From Perca fluviatilis (taxonomy: Eukaryota; Chordata; Actinopteri; Perciformes; Percidae), in contig NC_053115.1 in NCBI RefSeq assembly GCF_010015445.1, positions 8,852,524 through 8,916,523 on the forward strand: DNA of 64,000 nucleotides, in the 5' to 3' direction. Position 1 is the first letter of the stretch. The number at the start of each line of letters is the position of its first letter. Below the pieces are notes generated by a model. It had not been told where the DNA came from, searched no databases, and saw only the letters and a list, made by a program, of their open reading frames with translations. Below, one piece after another: positions 1-14,017 of the stretch. Both the position numbers and the translations under genes were made by a program.

Positions 1-69
1 CTGCGCAGCCATCTGAAAACTGAGACCATTTTTCACAACTTCCATTTTTAGTGACACATTTTTAGTGAC

Positions 70-245
70 TGTAGGGATAGTCTGTCTGTCTGTCTGTGCG
101 TCGACCCACCACTTTGGTCCAGCTAAACATCAGCATTTTAGCATTGTCAGTGTTAGCATGCTTTGCCTACGTACAGACCGTACAGTCTATGATACAGACT
201 CACATAGCTGCTGGCGTGGCTTCATGCTCCTAGTCTTGTTAAATT
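70..245 (+). repeat. Fragment of a dispersed teleost repeat
   Basis: The run of TCTG repeats, AGCATTTTAGCATTGTCAG, a TTAGCATGC segment and the end CTCCTAGTCTTGTT resemble a repeat common in percomorph fish, recalled from memory. There is no coding content and the boundaries are approximate. Confidence 0.5.
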
Positions 246-1720
246 GAATGTGAAATGCTCCAGCCACATCTGTGTACTGTAATTAACTGCAAACAATACA
301 TGGAAAAATATGTTCATTGTCCACTATAGTTATCACTTACACAGTTCATTATGAAAGTCTTACAGGAGTGTTTTCTATAAAGACAATACATTGCTTTACA
401 CCTCTTGTCTCTGGCCAACGAGAGTGGGTGGTTTTGAGTTTATTTCTCTCACATCAAATAGATTTTGGCTGTAAACTCTGTATGGCTCTAACGTCTATTG
501 ATTGGTTACATACCTTGGATGCTCAAGGGTATAATTCATGGCACACACTTACAAACTAACACACATTACATTTAGACATATGCTATAGTAAATTAATGCA
601 TATATTGACATATCCTCCTCATGTTTATCACAAATTGTATTTTCCAGCACATTGTGCAAAACTTTTATGTCCATTATTAAAGCAAAAAAAGTGATACGAT
701 TACAGGATTACGGGATGCCCGATGATTGATGTTCAACACTAATGTAGCTAAGACCTTTATTACTGCTCACATCATGGTTTTATTCTTTACTCACATTTCT
801 GTAACACCACACAGCAATTGTGCCACCTCATCACTGGACTGATGGCAGTTTTTCACTGTCAGATAGTTTGACTTTGGTCTTGATACAGAAGCTGAGAGCA
901 AAACCACAAACTAAACATACTTAACATAGTTAACATAATATTTCTTTTTCTGAGGTTAAATAAATCATCATATAATAAAATAAAATAAAATATAATGAAT
1001 AAAATATTTCGAGATATTATGTCATTTTATAGTTGAAAGTAGCTTGCACGTCTGAAGAAATGAATCATTTGTTGTTGCTTTAACATGCACACTCTGTGAT
1101 CATGTCCGCACTCACACTTGAAAAGGCAACTGGCCTCTTTCACAGCCTTTTTATCTGCATGATATAATTTATGTGAACTTTTCAGGCTGATTAAATTCTT
1201 TACTAAATTGTCGTATGAATGTGTTCGTGTGAAGTGATGTGATAACATTATTTTGTAAACAATATTTTGTAAACTGCAAAAAGAACCACACCTTTTTCTT
1301 TTCTTTTTTTTTCATCATGATTTTATTCCAGTTAATGATAGTTACAACGTAACGAATCATCATCAATGCAGAAAATGTGTTTTTGCATGAGGTTTGTTGT
1401 GCTGCTCCCTGAGTACAAAGGCAACATCTGTACACACTGAAGTTGAATAGGCTTTTAGAATATTTGCTTAAAGAGCACCTTGGGCTCTCTTTTCTCATTA
1501 AGCTACGACTGTAACCCACAAGAAAACCCAACGGCAGCCCTCCTCATATACATTAGAGTTCATATAGTTTTAAAATACAAACAGCCCCGGTCCAGGTCTG
1601 ATGTAGGCAAAAATAAGAGGAGACCTGTGAACCTTCTGACCTCATTATGCCAGCAGAAGGGGAGCTGCTCTTTGTTCTCTCTACTGCTTGTGACATCACT
1701 TCTCCTCCTCCTGTATGACT

Positions 1721-1723
<3 letters not shown>

Positions 1724-1752
<29 letters not shown>
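1724..1752. repeat. CT microsatellite
   Basis: Uninterrupted CT run in the left partial intron; it creates a serine/leucine-rich spurious frame. Confidence 0.95.
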
Positions 1753-1755
<3 letters not shown>

Positions 1756-2049
1756 TCTTTCTCACTAACAAGCTGTCTATTTCTGAGATGGGGGCAGCCG
1801 ATTGACCAGCATTACTTAGTCAGTGAAATACATTTTCAGTACAGAGTAATAAAATTGAGAGCACAAGTCTGACTAAAGTAAAACTAAGGCAATTTGATTG
1901 TGTTTGAATCTGACTTTGTAACTCTGTGCTTTAATTGTGATTATTGCAGTTATAATCACGGCTGCACTCGTAGTTCTTGTTCCACTAAATTCAGTTCAAT
2001 TTTATTATATTCCAGATTTCCAGATCCATTATCAGTAGATATGGACTAT

Positions 2050-2087
2050 ATGTGTGTGTGCGTGTGTGCGTGTGCATGTGTGTGAGT

Positions 2088-2119
<32 letters not shown>
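2050..2119. repeat. Imperfect TG microsatellite
   Basis: TG repeat with C, A and G interruptions, intronic. Confidence 0.95.
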
Positions 2120-2362
2120 ATATCTGGCACCTGCTCCAGCCTCAGGAGAGCCTGAGACAGAAAAGTGAGGGAAATGAAAGTGGAGGGATGATAGCGGAGG
2201 GGCGCCCTCAGAGAGCCTGGGATCATTGATGGGGCTCTCTGGAGAAGAGAACAAACAAACTTTAAATCAGAAAGGATGAGAGGGGCCATGGCCTGCAGAA
2301 ATGGAACCCTCTACAGAGTGTGTTTGTGCTCTGTGTGCACTGTGTGTTTGTGTGTTTGCTGC

Positions 2363-2365
<3 letters not shown>

Positions 2366-2401
<36 letters not shown>

Positions 2402-2406
2402 CGCGC
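2366..2406. repeat. TG microsatellite
   Basis: TG run ending in CG/GC alternation (GTGCGTGCGCGC), a sequence with Z-DNA-forming potential. Confidence 0.95.
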
Positions 2407-3141
2407 ATGCCTGCATGCTTTTGTGTTTGCCTGCAAAGCTCATTCAGCTGAGCATGAAAAGTTTTGGACTCTGGGTAAAGTCACGTACATAAATGAAATC
2501 TGGGCTTATGACCAAGGTTTTTCCAGGGCTGTAAAGAGGCTTATAGGTAGTAATGTCGCCAGCAGGGTCTGCTCTGTTCGTTAAACAGTGCCAGTGACTC
2601 TCAGGAGTGCACAACAAGTTTTGAGAGGGAAGATAAGGCGTCTGGAATCTGTTCGGAAGCCATAAGCAAAGATTAGATTTACTAAACATTTTCCCCAACA
2701 TTTGTGGTCGGCACATTCTCCTTCAGGTGCCAAAACTCAAAACACGCCCCTCCACCCCCAAGAGATTCATATGTTTACTGTAATGTGCTGACTGAAATGT
2801 AACATTAGCATCGACATTGTACAGAACACACTTCTAAACATTACCATACAACACAAGCCTATTCACACATTATCCTCGCAGCATCCTCATGCTGTTGTAT
2901 TGTATGTGAACAGACCATACACAAATACATGTGGCAGAAATAATAATGTGAAGATTTGAACTGCTACATACACCACTGTCCCTGCCTATTGTTTCAGTAA
3001 CACACGCATGCTCAAAGCTTTGGATTAAAATTTACTTTAAATTAAGCGTGCCCTTCTGTCCCATTACCGTCAAGAGAATGTTATAATTAACCGGACCAAG
3101 GTCCCCTGGGAAGTGTGAAGATAATCAAGGGAGATTAGACG

Positions 3142-3142
<1 letters not shown>

Positions 3143-3213
<71 letters not shown>
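3143..3213. repeat. TG microsatellite
   Basis: Uninterrupted TG run of 71 bases in the left partial intron. Confidence 0.97.
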
Positions 3214-3214
<1 letters not shown>

Positions 3215-3366
3215 GGAGGTGTCAGGTGAAAAGCAATTATCGTCATATAAAGTATGGCTTTCAGGATCACACAGACACAAATGCAGAGAAGAACACACAC
3301 ATGGAGTTATAAACATAAAATGTGAAGATGTGTAAATACAGGTGCACACGTGCAGCCTTGCATCCG

Positions 3367-3367
<1 letters not shown>

Positions 3368-3434
<67 letters not shown>
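3368..3434. repeat. CA microsatellite
   Basis: CA run of 67 bases, eight bases upstream of a long A homopolymer. Confidence 0.97.
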
Positions 3435-3436
<2 letters not shown>

Positions 3437-3441
3437 CAAAA

Positions 3442-3442
<1 letters not shown>

Positions 3443-3525
<83 letters not shown>
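3443..3525. repeat. 83-base A homopolymer
   Basis: Uninterrupted A run, followed by CACACTTACTG. Exact length in the real genome is doubtful because such runs are hard to sequence. Confidence 0.9.
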
Positions 3526-3526
<1 letters not shown>

Positions 3527-3995
3527 ACACTTACTGTATGGTATTTGTACATACACACCCAGAAAGATGTATCCTACCAGCGGGTTGCTCTACCTCATAA
3601 AATGTGCACGTCAGTTCAACACTCAAGTGGTTTATCATGTCTGAAAGGAGTCAAAAGAAAAGATTATTTTTTCAACATTACTTTCACTGTTTTATTCAAC
3701 AGAGCCACTGTGTCTCAGTTAATGAGGGCACTCTGCTAAGAATAAAAGCAAAGTATCACTAAAGAGTGTTTACTTATGAATCAAAGAGTGTGAGACTGGA
3801 ATAAATTGAGGAGTTTATACAAAAGTAAATAATTCGACAGATGTGTTTAATCCTCAGAGAAGCTGATGTGGTGTATATTTGATTGTTATTTGCAGCACAC
3901 ATTTATTTGAATTTAAACTCAATTTTATCGCAGCAACAAACCGTCAAAACAACAATAAGCCGTTTTACAAAAGTCTATGAATTTCTATCAAATAA

Positions 3996-4349
<354 letters not shown>

Positions 4350-6258
4350 TAGGGTTCCAACATTTCTTGTAAAAATACTGTATATATTTCTATATGTGTG
4401 AGGAAAATCAGAAGTTTTTATCATATACTGAAACTGTGTTATGAAAACAACAGTATATTACTGTAGAGGGGAACTTTTCCCTTGAGCAAATCACCTACAT
4501 GGCAATGATTCTAGTAGAGCTGCTCATTGACCAACAGTCTACTGTAAGTCTGGTTCTACTGGCCAGCAAAGAGAAAGAATCAAGGTGTCTTGTTGCTTTT
4601 TATACACATTTCCCCACAATTCTTCAAAATTCTGCCGAACACGTTGGATATTTTTTAGAATCCTTATAGAAACATGCTTAACATTTCTTTATTTATTAAT
4701 TTTCGTTTTATATGCTTGGCTGCACAACATGTTTTTGTAATGATCGACGCACTGCTGAATCTTACAGGGTCAAAGAGGCTAAAAATGTTTTTAATTATCC
4801 TGCATCATTAAATTGGCTACATGAATCATCTCACACAAAACAAATCATTACCAGATTCATTAAAACATAAATAAATGAGTCCATTGCAGGAAAGATTAAT
4901 AGTTTGCACTTTTAAAAAAAAATGCTGCCAGGTTAGATTCCTGTGTGGAAATTGATTTTCTTATGGCACAAAACAGGGCATTGCTTTTCTTCGAGCACAC
5001 ACAGAGCTAAACCTTTTAAAGGTGTTTGAAAACATGAAAAGTTGTAATAAAAAATTACACCTGGCATTTCTATCCCTCTTAGCAAGGCCACACAGTAAAG
5101 AAACCCACAAGGGCTGAGACAGAGAGAAGATCAACAAATAACAAAAGGAAGAAACAATACAATGTTGTGACTGAGAACTGAGAAAATTCATGATTTGAAA
5201 TTGAGACCATGAATAAATGTCCACTATGGTCTATTTTGTCTATGGTAGTTATACCTATAAGTTAACCGTTAACTTGAAAGTTGTTTTAATACACATGTAC
5301 CACACTTTTGAAAAGTGGTTAAATAGTATGTTTTACAGTGTTAGGATGACGAAAAACTGTATGTCTCTGTCATTCTAGTCCAACAGTTAGTTTGTGGTTC
5401 ATTATCTTTCAATGAGATCATGTAACATGGCAGGTTAAAGCCACTAATGCAGGTAATAGAAGCCCATCCACCAGTGTCTCCTTGCCTCCTCAGTCCCCTG
5501 TGCTGTATGAAAGGAGAAGCAAATACACTCTGTCAGCCAAGACTGGAAATTTAAACTGCTTTTTAAAAGGCCTGATTTTATTTGGAACAGCATTCCATTT
5601 CCTATCTAGATGGGCCCCTTGAGTATACGACAGATGGTGATAGAGGAAATATTTTTTTCTGATTTCTTCTATATGTCAAGACAAGAAATTGACCTCAGGA
5701 AGACTAGCAACCACTCTGTGGTAACTAATGGGTATCCAACTAAAGAATAATACAAAATAAAGAACATACCATTTAGGTGATAACCCAAGGATTGGCAAGA
5801 GGGATGTTTTGGGGGGGAAATATGGGTAAAATCATAACATCAAATCATCATGTTGTTCATGATGTTGAGTCAATAATTAAAAAATACATGTTGAATGGAA
5901 ATAGATTATCCATGGAATTCTGCTCACACATACACAGCAAACATATGCACGTTTGTGTCTGCTACTGCGTGCTGTGTATGTGTGTAGTGATGATAGACAG
6001 ATGACAGCTGCAGGTTGTTTTCATAGACCTTTGTTCCACCCGTTTGTCTGCTCTGTGAGCTCCTGCCCAGCAAGAAACAAGCAGTGTCACTGACCCCTAT
6101 CATCCACAGACGCTCTGCTGAGATCACAAACATACACATAGTGTCGGACCAACCCGAGCCAATCACGCTGTATTAGCCCCCTACCAGAGGAAAATACATT
6201 GTTGTTTCATACGTGAGTAGAGCCAGTGAATCTCCAAAGCACACGGGTTATTCAAACT

Positions 6259-6282
6259 GGGGTGGGGGGGGGGGGGGGGGGG
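6259..6282. repeat. G-rich run
   Basis: Four or more G, a T, then about 19 consecutive G. It could form a G-quadruplex on the + strand (non-template strand of tafa4). Confidence 0.9.
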
Positions 6283-6456
6283 TGTACACTGAATCCACGC
6301 TCACACAGAGCTGACTGTATTTTCTCAGACTTGGAACTTGATCAGCATTACAGTTTTTGGTTTGTTTATTTCCAATGAAAAAAAGAGTATCAGCCCATTA
6401 TCATGCTAATGCAGTAAACCAATGATATGGTAATTATGAAGAGGTATATAAACAAG

Positions 6457-6940
6457 TCAAGGCAAGGCAAGGCAATTTTATTTATATAGCACATTTCAGC
6501 AACAGGGCAATTCAAAGTGCTTTACATAAAACATTAAACATTAAAAACCAAAAAACGAGTAAAAAATTTTAAAAAGATAAAATACGAGAATAAAATTCAC
6601 AGCGCAGTGTAAGAAATTAAAGAAAGGCAACATCAAAAAGAAAGGTCTTCAGCCTTGATTTAAAAGAACTGAGAGTTGCGGTGGACCTGCAGTTTTCTGG
6701 GAGTTTGTTCCAGATAAAACTGAGCGCTGCATCCCCTTGTTCAGTTCTGACTCAGGAGACAGAAAGCAGACCTGTCCCAGACGACCTGAGAGATCTGGGT
6801 GGTTCGTAGTGCAATAGCAGATCAGAAATATATTTTGGCCCTTAACCATTTAGGGATTTATAAACCAGCAGAAGTATTTTGAAATCAACTCTTTGAGGCA
6901 CAGGAAGCCAGTGTAAAGACTTCAGAACTGGAGTGATGTG
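6457..6940 (-). mobile_element. 5'-truncated non-LTR retrotransposon (L2/Rex-like) 3' end
   Basis: On the minus strand the frame reads TPVLKSLHWLPVPQRVDFKI, then LLLVYKSLNG-stop-GPKYISDLLLHYEPP, and farther on WNKLPENCRS and FKSRLKTFLFDVAF. This is the conserved C-terminal region of fish L2/Rex-type ORF2. A premature stop and 5' truncation show it is dead. The 3' end is a short tandem TTGCC tail near 6457-6472. A 7-bp direct repeat AAACAAG flanks it (6450-6456 and 6941-6947), as expected for a target-site duplication. Confidence 0.85.
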
Positions 6941-8390
6941 AAACAAGACAAAAAGACACCTCATTCACCCACCCAAGCTTTAGTTCCTTCACTTCTATTG
7001 ACAGACTCAATATAGTACGGTAACAAGAAGAAATTCAACTTATTTAGCTTGGTAAATAAAAAACTTATTTTACTTGAGGAAATGTAAAAAAACTACTACT
7101 AAGCATTCATGTTTCCTTTTTGTGTATTTGGCTAATGGTTTAACTGTTGTGTTTTGTTGACATTAGCTTTACTTCCTCATTGTTAAGGGTCCCACAGACT
7201 CTGACTAAAAATAATAAGAATTATTGCAAGATTTTTTGCATCATTTGTTTGCTTTTCTTCTGACCTTATCAAACACAATATGTAGAAAGGTATTTAGTGG
7301 TAACCTTTCTCTTTGGCCTACACATTTAATGAAGGTGACAAAATACAGAAATAACCAGAAAATATTGTTATTACACCGAACATATACAGTATATTTGTTG
7401 TTTTATATGTTACATGGTCTATACTTCGTTTTGACATTTAGACTATGCTATCTATATAGGGACATTGCTTATGTTTGGGGGTCAATTAGACCACTAGAGA
7501 GGTCTAACTCTAGAGCTTTTATTAAAAAACTCTAATAGAAATCCAAATAGACTTATTTTGGAATTTGGGAGAGGTATTGCTGCATGAAAGGTACTGTCAA
7601 CACCAATCACAGATATAAAGAACATAGAATCTGTTGTATTTAACCATGTTTTATTTCTGGGGTTCAAATCACAGCATCTGGGCAAACTAAGTATTATTTA
7701 TTCTTCTTTTTCATTTCTTGTTTTTATTTCATTCATTTATACCCTAAACTGCACACTTTCAATTTTGCTTTTTGGTGAGTCATTTCATTCCTTTCAAAAG
7801 AAACAAGCAAATCTCCTGTATGTGAATTTCAGTGTGAATCACTTCTGACTTCCTGTACTGCAGGCGTGTACTCTAATTGTCCAAGCACCTTCTATATTTA
7901 GTATACTATCCATACAGCACCCCGACTTACCGCCTCCATCCAGCATGTTGCCATTCCTGCATGTGGCCAGTAGACGGTGCTTTTCCCATTCAAATGACTC
8001 AGTCCCAAACATACCTGCTAGATCATTTCAGCACTATTTTCACCCAATAAAAAGTAGATTTGTTGTTTAACCTCTTTGATGAGTTCCTAGATGAGAACAA
8101 TTGCTTGATAATGATAAAATCAGGCAACCATAGCAAAGATGATTGGCTTTGTAATGAAAGTTGGGATAAATAAGGAATCATGTGAAGCTTTGCTAACCTC
8201 TCAGAATAGGCATTGCCCTGATGCTTTGCTTTTGTTTGTTCACTTCTCTTTAAATACGTGGTAGAGTTTACTCTGAGGAAGGCGTGACACTGATGAGAAG
8301 CTAATAGACTGACGGTTATATCTGTCACTGACAGTCATTCGATGATAAATTCCTTTTGATGGTTTAAATCATTTGTCCTCATTCTCCCTC

Positions 8391-8517
<127 letters not shown>

Positions 8518-8702
8518 GTAGTTCCTCCATCACATTAGTCATGAGGTTTTCTAATTTCCTATTCAGATCTCACCTCCGAGTCTCACCACCTCTCACTTCC
8601 AAACCCAGTGCTCAGCAGCACTTATCTCATGAGTCATGCTTGACCTCTGAGTTCACAGTAACAAAAGATCTCACCTTGTCTAACACTACGCACTCACACA
8701 TG

Positions 8703-8710
8703 CACACACA

Positions 8711-8744
<34 letters not shown>
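8703..8744. repeat. CA microsatellite
   Basis: CA run with one T interruption. Confidence 0.95.
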
Positions 8745-11344
8745 TGCTACTATCACCTTTTAGGCTTGAGCACTGATGGAAAGAGACATACCCCTCTCAG
8801 TAGCCAGCCTTTGTAGCAAAGCCTAAGTGTAAATGGAGTTACATTATTGATGCTGGCTGAAAGAGGAGTAAATGGCAGCAGGTCCCATTACTGGCTGCTG
8901 CATGGTGTGGTCAAATTCTGTGAAACTAACCATTCCTCACGATATTCTTTTTTTAATCATAAGAAGAAGTCTTTTTGTTTTTATTTTCTAGAGTGTGAAG
9001 AGTTTTCAGAGGTAGAATTAATAATAGCTGATAGAGGTCAAGAGATTACTGTAATCCGTCTGGGTTTTTTTTTTAACATCAATTTTTTATTTATTTTTTC
9101 ATTTTAAACAACAACAGAACAGACAAACACACTTGAACCAGAACCACCACCCTCTCCCACCCCCCACCCTCCACGGTCTTGAGGAAAAGAAAGAAAAAAC
9201 AAACAGACAAACAGACAAACAAATAAACAAAAACAGAAATCACACCTTGCCTAGTCGCCCTCCTCTAATCTGTCTGTTGTCTGCACTGGTTCCACTTGTA
9301 TGTCTGCGTTTCATAGATTTCACATTTGGAGACACATTTTGGAGAAGAAAATAGCTTGTCTGAGTGCAGACAAAATGTGTGTCCACTGTTTTGGTTTTTA
9401 CTGCAGTAGCATTCAGGATAAGTGAAATGTTTTGTGTCTCAATTGGGGTTCTGCCAAATTTAGTTAAGCTCACACGGCTGGTTAGGAATGTGTTGGTAAT
9501 GGCCTGGGCGTGTGTGCACCTCTAAGGAATGAATGTAAGTCTGCGCAAAGTCCAAAAAGAAAGCTATCCTCACATGAAGTATGTGGGTTCTTACCTCTTG
9601 CTTATTTGTTGTGTAGTAGTTGAAAAAATACTCATATTTACCTACATATTCTTTACTAAATGTCATTATCAGTATAACAATGTATACAAATCTCTATTAG
9701 AAGACCTGCATTCAAAGTAGGCTAAGTAAGTTCGGAAGTTCTGTTAACATTCTTATTCTTTCTCTTTGTGCCGAAGCGCGTAAGTGTATTTCTATTGTGA
9801 TGTAAGCATTTTGTCCTCCTGGACTTTAAATCTGAGATGTGCTACCTTTTTACATTTCTTTGGAACATGCCGATTGGATTTTGGGTCCAGCACTCCACTG
9901 AGAAATCCATTGTTGAAGCGCAACCTCCTTCTCTTACATAGGCTGTGTAAGTATTAGCATCAAATGTAGTGTAAAAGTTCTCATTATGAGGAATGACCCC
10001 TTTCATAGAGTCAAATTATCAACGCATTACTGTAACATGTAAGGAGCATTTAATGTTGTAGATGATACATGCAGAGCTAAATGGAAGCACTTCATATACT
10101 GCTTGGTCGTTTAACCTTTAACAATGTGTGACATTAAATGAACCTCTAGGCTTTTGTCTGAAAAGTAGTAAATGCAACCATTAGATAAATGTACAAAGGG
10201 TACAAGATTAGTAAAATTTGCACATAATTGAAATACTCAAAATTGCCTTACCAGGGAAGTACAGTACAGTACTTGAATAAGAGTAACATGCCAGCTCTGC
10301 ATTTATGTGTGTCTGGGAGTTTTCTGAATATCAGTAAAACTTACTTGAAATCTTTCCAAAGACACTGTCAATAAAGTGTGTTTGATGGTGGAGAAAGACA
10401 GAGAGCACAGCGACCTGATGAAAACGACAAATGAGTGGATTCAGTTTGGTGTGTTATTTGCTGAACTCCGCGACAGACAAACTATGTTTCATTACTTAGC
10501 AAAGAAATCTAGTTTAGTGTTTCAGCACACATCAACTTGCTGTTGTTTACTGTAATTACTGCTCCATATCATGCTTTTGTCATTTTGACAGTCTGTTCCA
10601 GTCTATGTGTGTAATTGTTTTCCGTGTATCTTTTTCTGACAGTTATTTCCACTCCACTTCCACTTGTATTTTCTCGTCATGCATACCTGGGTGTGCTGGC
10701 ATGGCTGTGTGAGCCCTGGCAACAGAGATACAGTGTGTTAGTAAATCATTGTAGAAAAAGATGGATGCCTCTCTACAACTGCTCCTGCACTCCAGGATCA
10801 CTGAGTGGAACATTTACAATGCCTGAGGGTATCCATACCTCTGGGTCCATCCTTAACTTCCCATTTGTGTGTGTGTGTGTCACATTCCCTTTAAATAGTA
10901 ATGCAGTACACACAACAGGAACGTGTGCACATGCAAATGCACACACACAAAGTAAAAGTAAACTCCTCGTTGCAGTTTGTGTTGCTCCATAGAGTGAGTT
11001 CAGGCAGTGCCTTCATAAAGTATTAATGGGCACTCTAACAGACATACGCCTGACTGCACATATTGTATTAGTATGCCCTGCCTTACATCAAACAGGCTAC
11101 ATCTGAATGATACAATGGAATATGTAGTCAGTACAAGTGTTTTAGATCCAGGGTATTCTATTATTCTTTATCATGGGATTTGACATGAAAGGGTTAGAGG
11201 TGAAGGAAGTCCCTTTGAACTTGCATATTTGGTGGCACATTCAATTAGGTCACATAAAATATATTCTCCATATTTTAGTTGGATGGTAGAGTAAGTTGGC
11301 TGATCCGATTCAACATTTAGGTGTGTTATTACATTATGTGTACT

Positions 11345-11347
<3 letters not shown>

Positions 11348-11399
<52 letters not shown>
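11348..11399. repeat. AT microsatellite
   Basis: AT dinucleotide run of 52 bases, intronic. Confidence 0.97.
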
Positions 11400-11405
<6 letters not shown>

Positions 11406-11802
11406 GTATATATTGTCATTAACATAAATTGTGAGCTATAACAGATTGATTTAAGCCTGTTTTTTTGTGTCTTTGACGCTATATATCAAGTTTAAAGTAT
11501 TTAAGTGTATATAAGCTAAATTCCTGCAGTGGTGGAACACGTCACACATTCTCAAAGTGCTAATTGACCAATAATGCAGTACATACACAAATGTGTAACA
11601 ATAATTTGGCATACAGGCATTATATTTGGTCACAGGAGTCTGAACATTCCATCAATTATGTGTTCATATGAAGTCACATGAGGGAACCTGTAATTTCAAC
11701 TTTGTCCACTTGATGTCACAAACATTACAATGACAATTCAGGCGGCATTGCAGGAGAAAATGAGCAGAGGCTCTGGATGCTCATCTAGCTGACGTACTTG
11801 CT

Positions 11803-11931
<129 letters not shown>

Positions 11932-12524
11932 CGATGAGTGACATTTATCAGGTGTAGATTGACGAGATCAGTAGGAGGAGAGACAGAGCTGTAGGCAGCC
12001 TCATAGTGTGAAACCTCCGCAAAACGTATTGAGAGAACCCCAGAGACTAGGTGAGAACCTGAGGAATAGCATAGCCTCAGTCCCTTGTGTTGCCTAATCA
12101 CCTGCACCTTAAGCACTGTCTAGACATTTGCCCTCAGCTGATCCTGCTCTGAAAATTTGAGGGAGAACTTAAAAGGGAGCCATTTTGATTGCAGATTCCA
12201 TTGTAATGAGCTGATAGTAACTGTGTGTGCCTGAGCTCTAAACCTTTTGTACTTAGCATATGCACCTTTTGTGAATATAAATGTAGACTCTTAATAAGAC
12301 CGATGCAATTAGAGTAGGTAGGCTGTGAGGTACTTCTACACATTTTGTTCCTTGAGAATACACATCCTCTTTCTATTTCAAGAACTTGGCAATGATTAAT
12401 TTTCACCTTTATGTGTTATTTCATGCGTTTTAGTGGACATTTTTACAGGAAAGTGTGAAGCCAACAATACCAACTTAGCTCTAAAGCTTTAAAAACAGCT
12501 GAGCTAATAATGCTTTTCAAGTAT

Positions 12525-13769
12525 TTTATATACTTTATAAAGTATTTATTAACCATTAACAAGGTATTGTAATTAAAGTGATGGTTCGGAGTAATTTCAC
12601 CCTAGGGTCCTTTGCACCATGACCTCGAGCCAAACACCCCCCAGAAGCTTTTTTCACCTGGGTCGAACATTGGGAGCGTTAGCGTAGAGTAGCGTTATCA
12701 GCTGAATAGCTTAGCGCAGGGGCTAATGGACCCACGTTTGTATCTAGTAAATGACCCCACTAATAATGCCCGAAATGATACCAAACATCTACACTAGTAC
12801 ATATAGGTTATGTACTCATAAAACGATGGATTGGAAAGTTTGTAAGTACACCAGAAGTTTATGTAAATAACACTTGCCTGATGGCTTCTGCTCTCTGCTG
12901 TTGTTGTTGCTGCTGTAAGACGAGTGCTTAGGGCCGTCTACAAATTACAACACCGAAAAGAGATGCAACAAAAATATTTTTTAATTTAACTTTTTTTTTA
13001 AAGGAAGTGCTGTAGTATAACTAGCAGGAGACAATTAATAATTGAGGTAAGTTTGGAGACATTACCTTATTTAATCATTAAATTAATAAATATTTTTGTT
13101 GTATCTCTTTTCGGTGTAGTAATTTGTAGACGGCCCTAAGCACTCGTCTAACTGCAAGTAGCAGCAGCAGCAGCAGCAACAACAGAGAGCAGAAGAGAGC
13201 AGGCAAGTGTTCATAAACTTCTAGTGTACTTACAAACTTTCCAATCCATCGTTTTATGAGAGCATAATCTATTTGTACTAGTGTAGAAGTTGAATATAAT
13301 TAGTCGGATTTATATACTAAGCGATGGTCAATTAGCATATAAACGGGGCCTGCCTAAGCTATTCAGCTGATAAACTCCTTCTCAATGTTAGGCAGGTGAA
13401 TAAGCTCTGAAAGTGTTTGGCTCGAGGTCATGGTGCAAAGGACCCTAGGGTGAAATTACTCCGAACCATCACTTTAACAAGGTATTATACTTATTAAAAT
13501 AATTATAAATAATAATAAAAATATATATTATTATTATTAACGGTTTACAAACGACTTCTTACGTTTACAAATACTAAGAAATAACAACTAGTTTATGTAA
13601 TATATACAATGTTATGATGTGTGCAACAATAAACTGTTAAAATAATTTTAGCATTATTAATAATTAGTTAACATCATTCATTATCATTTAATTGTTTGCT
13701 AACTATTAACTGAAGTTTGATAACAATCATTTTACCAATTATTTGTGATGGTTATCATAAAGTGTTACC
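12525..13769. repeat. Older AT-rich repeat interrupted by the palindromic element
   Basis: The right end (ATAAAGTGTTACC at 13757-13769) and its AT-rich body resemble a common fish element whose termini read GGTAACACTTTAT. The left part (12525-12576) continues the same style of sequence. The left terminus is not clear and the extent is approximate. Confidence 0.35.
12577..13473. mobile_element. Palindromic TTAA-type DNA element with arms of about 400 bp
   Basis: The element starts AGTGATGGTTCGGAGTAATT and ends with its reverse complement. The arms stay recognisably complementary for roughly 400 bases each around a centre near 13.0 kb. TTAA flanks both ends (12573-12576 and 13474-13477), the duplication used by piggyBac and Kolobok superfamilies. 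It has no transposase and is therefore non-autonomous. Confidence 0.8.
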
Positions 13770-13770
13770 A

Positions 13771-14017
13771 ATATGCTCTCTGAGAGGATTAGAAGATTGA
13801 TACCACTCTAATCATGTTGTACAGTAAATATGAAGCTAGCATAGCTTAGCATTAAGTCTGGAAACAGTGGGAAACAGTCTGTCCAAATGTAACAAAACCC
13901 ACCTACCAGCATCTCTAAAGCTCAACAATTAACATGTTATATCTAGTTTGTTAATTCGTACAAAAATCAAAGTATAAATAAATGATATTTTCCCAAAATG
14001 GTGAACTATCCTTTGAA
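13771..14017. repeat. Dispersed teleost repeat fragment
   Basis: Segments such as GATACCACTCTAATC, AATATGAAGCTAGC, GGAAACAGTGGGAAACAG, CCTACCAGCATCTCTAAAG and AATGGTGAACTATCCTTTG match a repeat I recall as abundant in percomorph genomes. It is non-coding. Confidence 0.55.

Noticed and set aside
3125..3739. Overlapping frames made of CV, HT, F or K repeats
   Set aside because: They are translations of TG, CA and A runs; the same applies at 8373-8816, 11781-12116, 26780-27076, 50014-50451, 53009-53317 and 57924-58232.
7471..7520. Small inverted repeat TTAGACC/GGTCTAA
   Set aside because: Seven-base arms in AT-rich DNA are expected by chance, with no supporting context.
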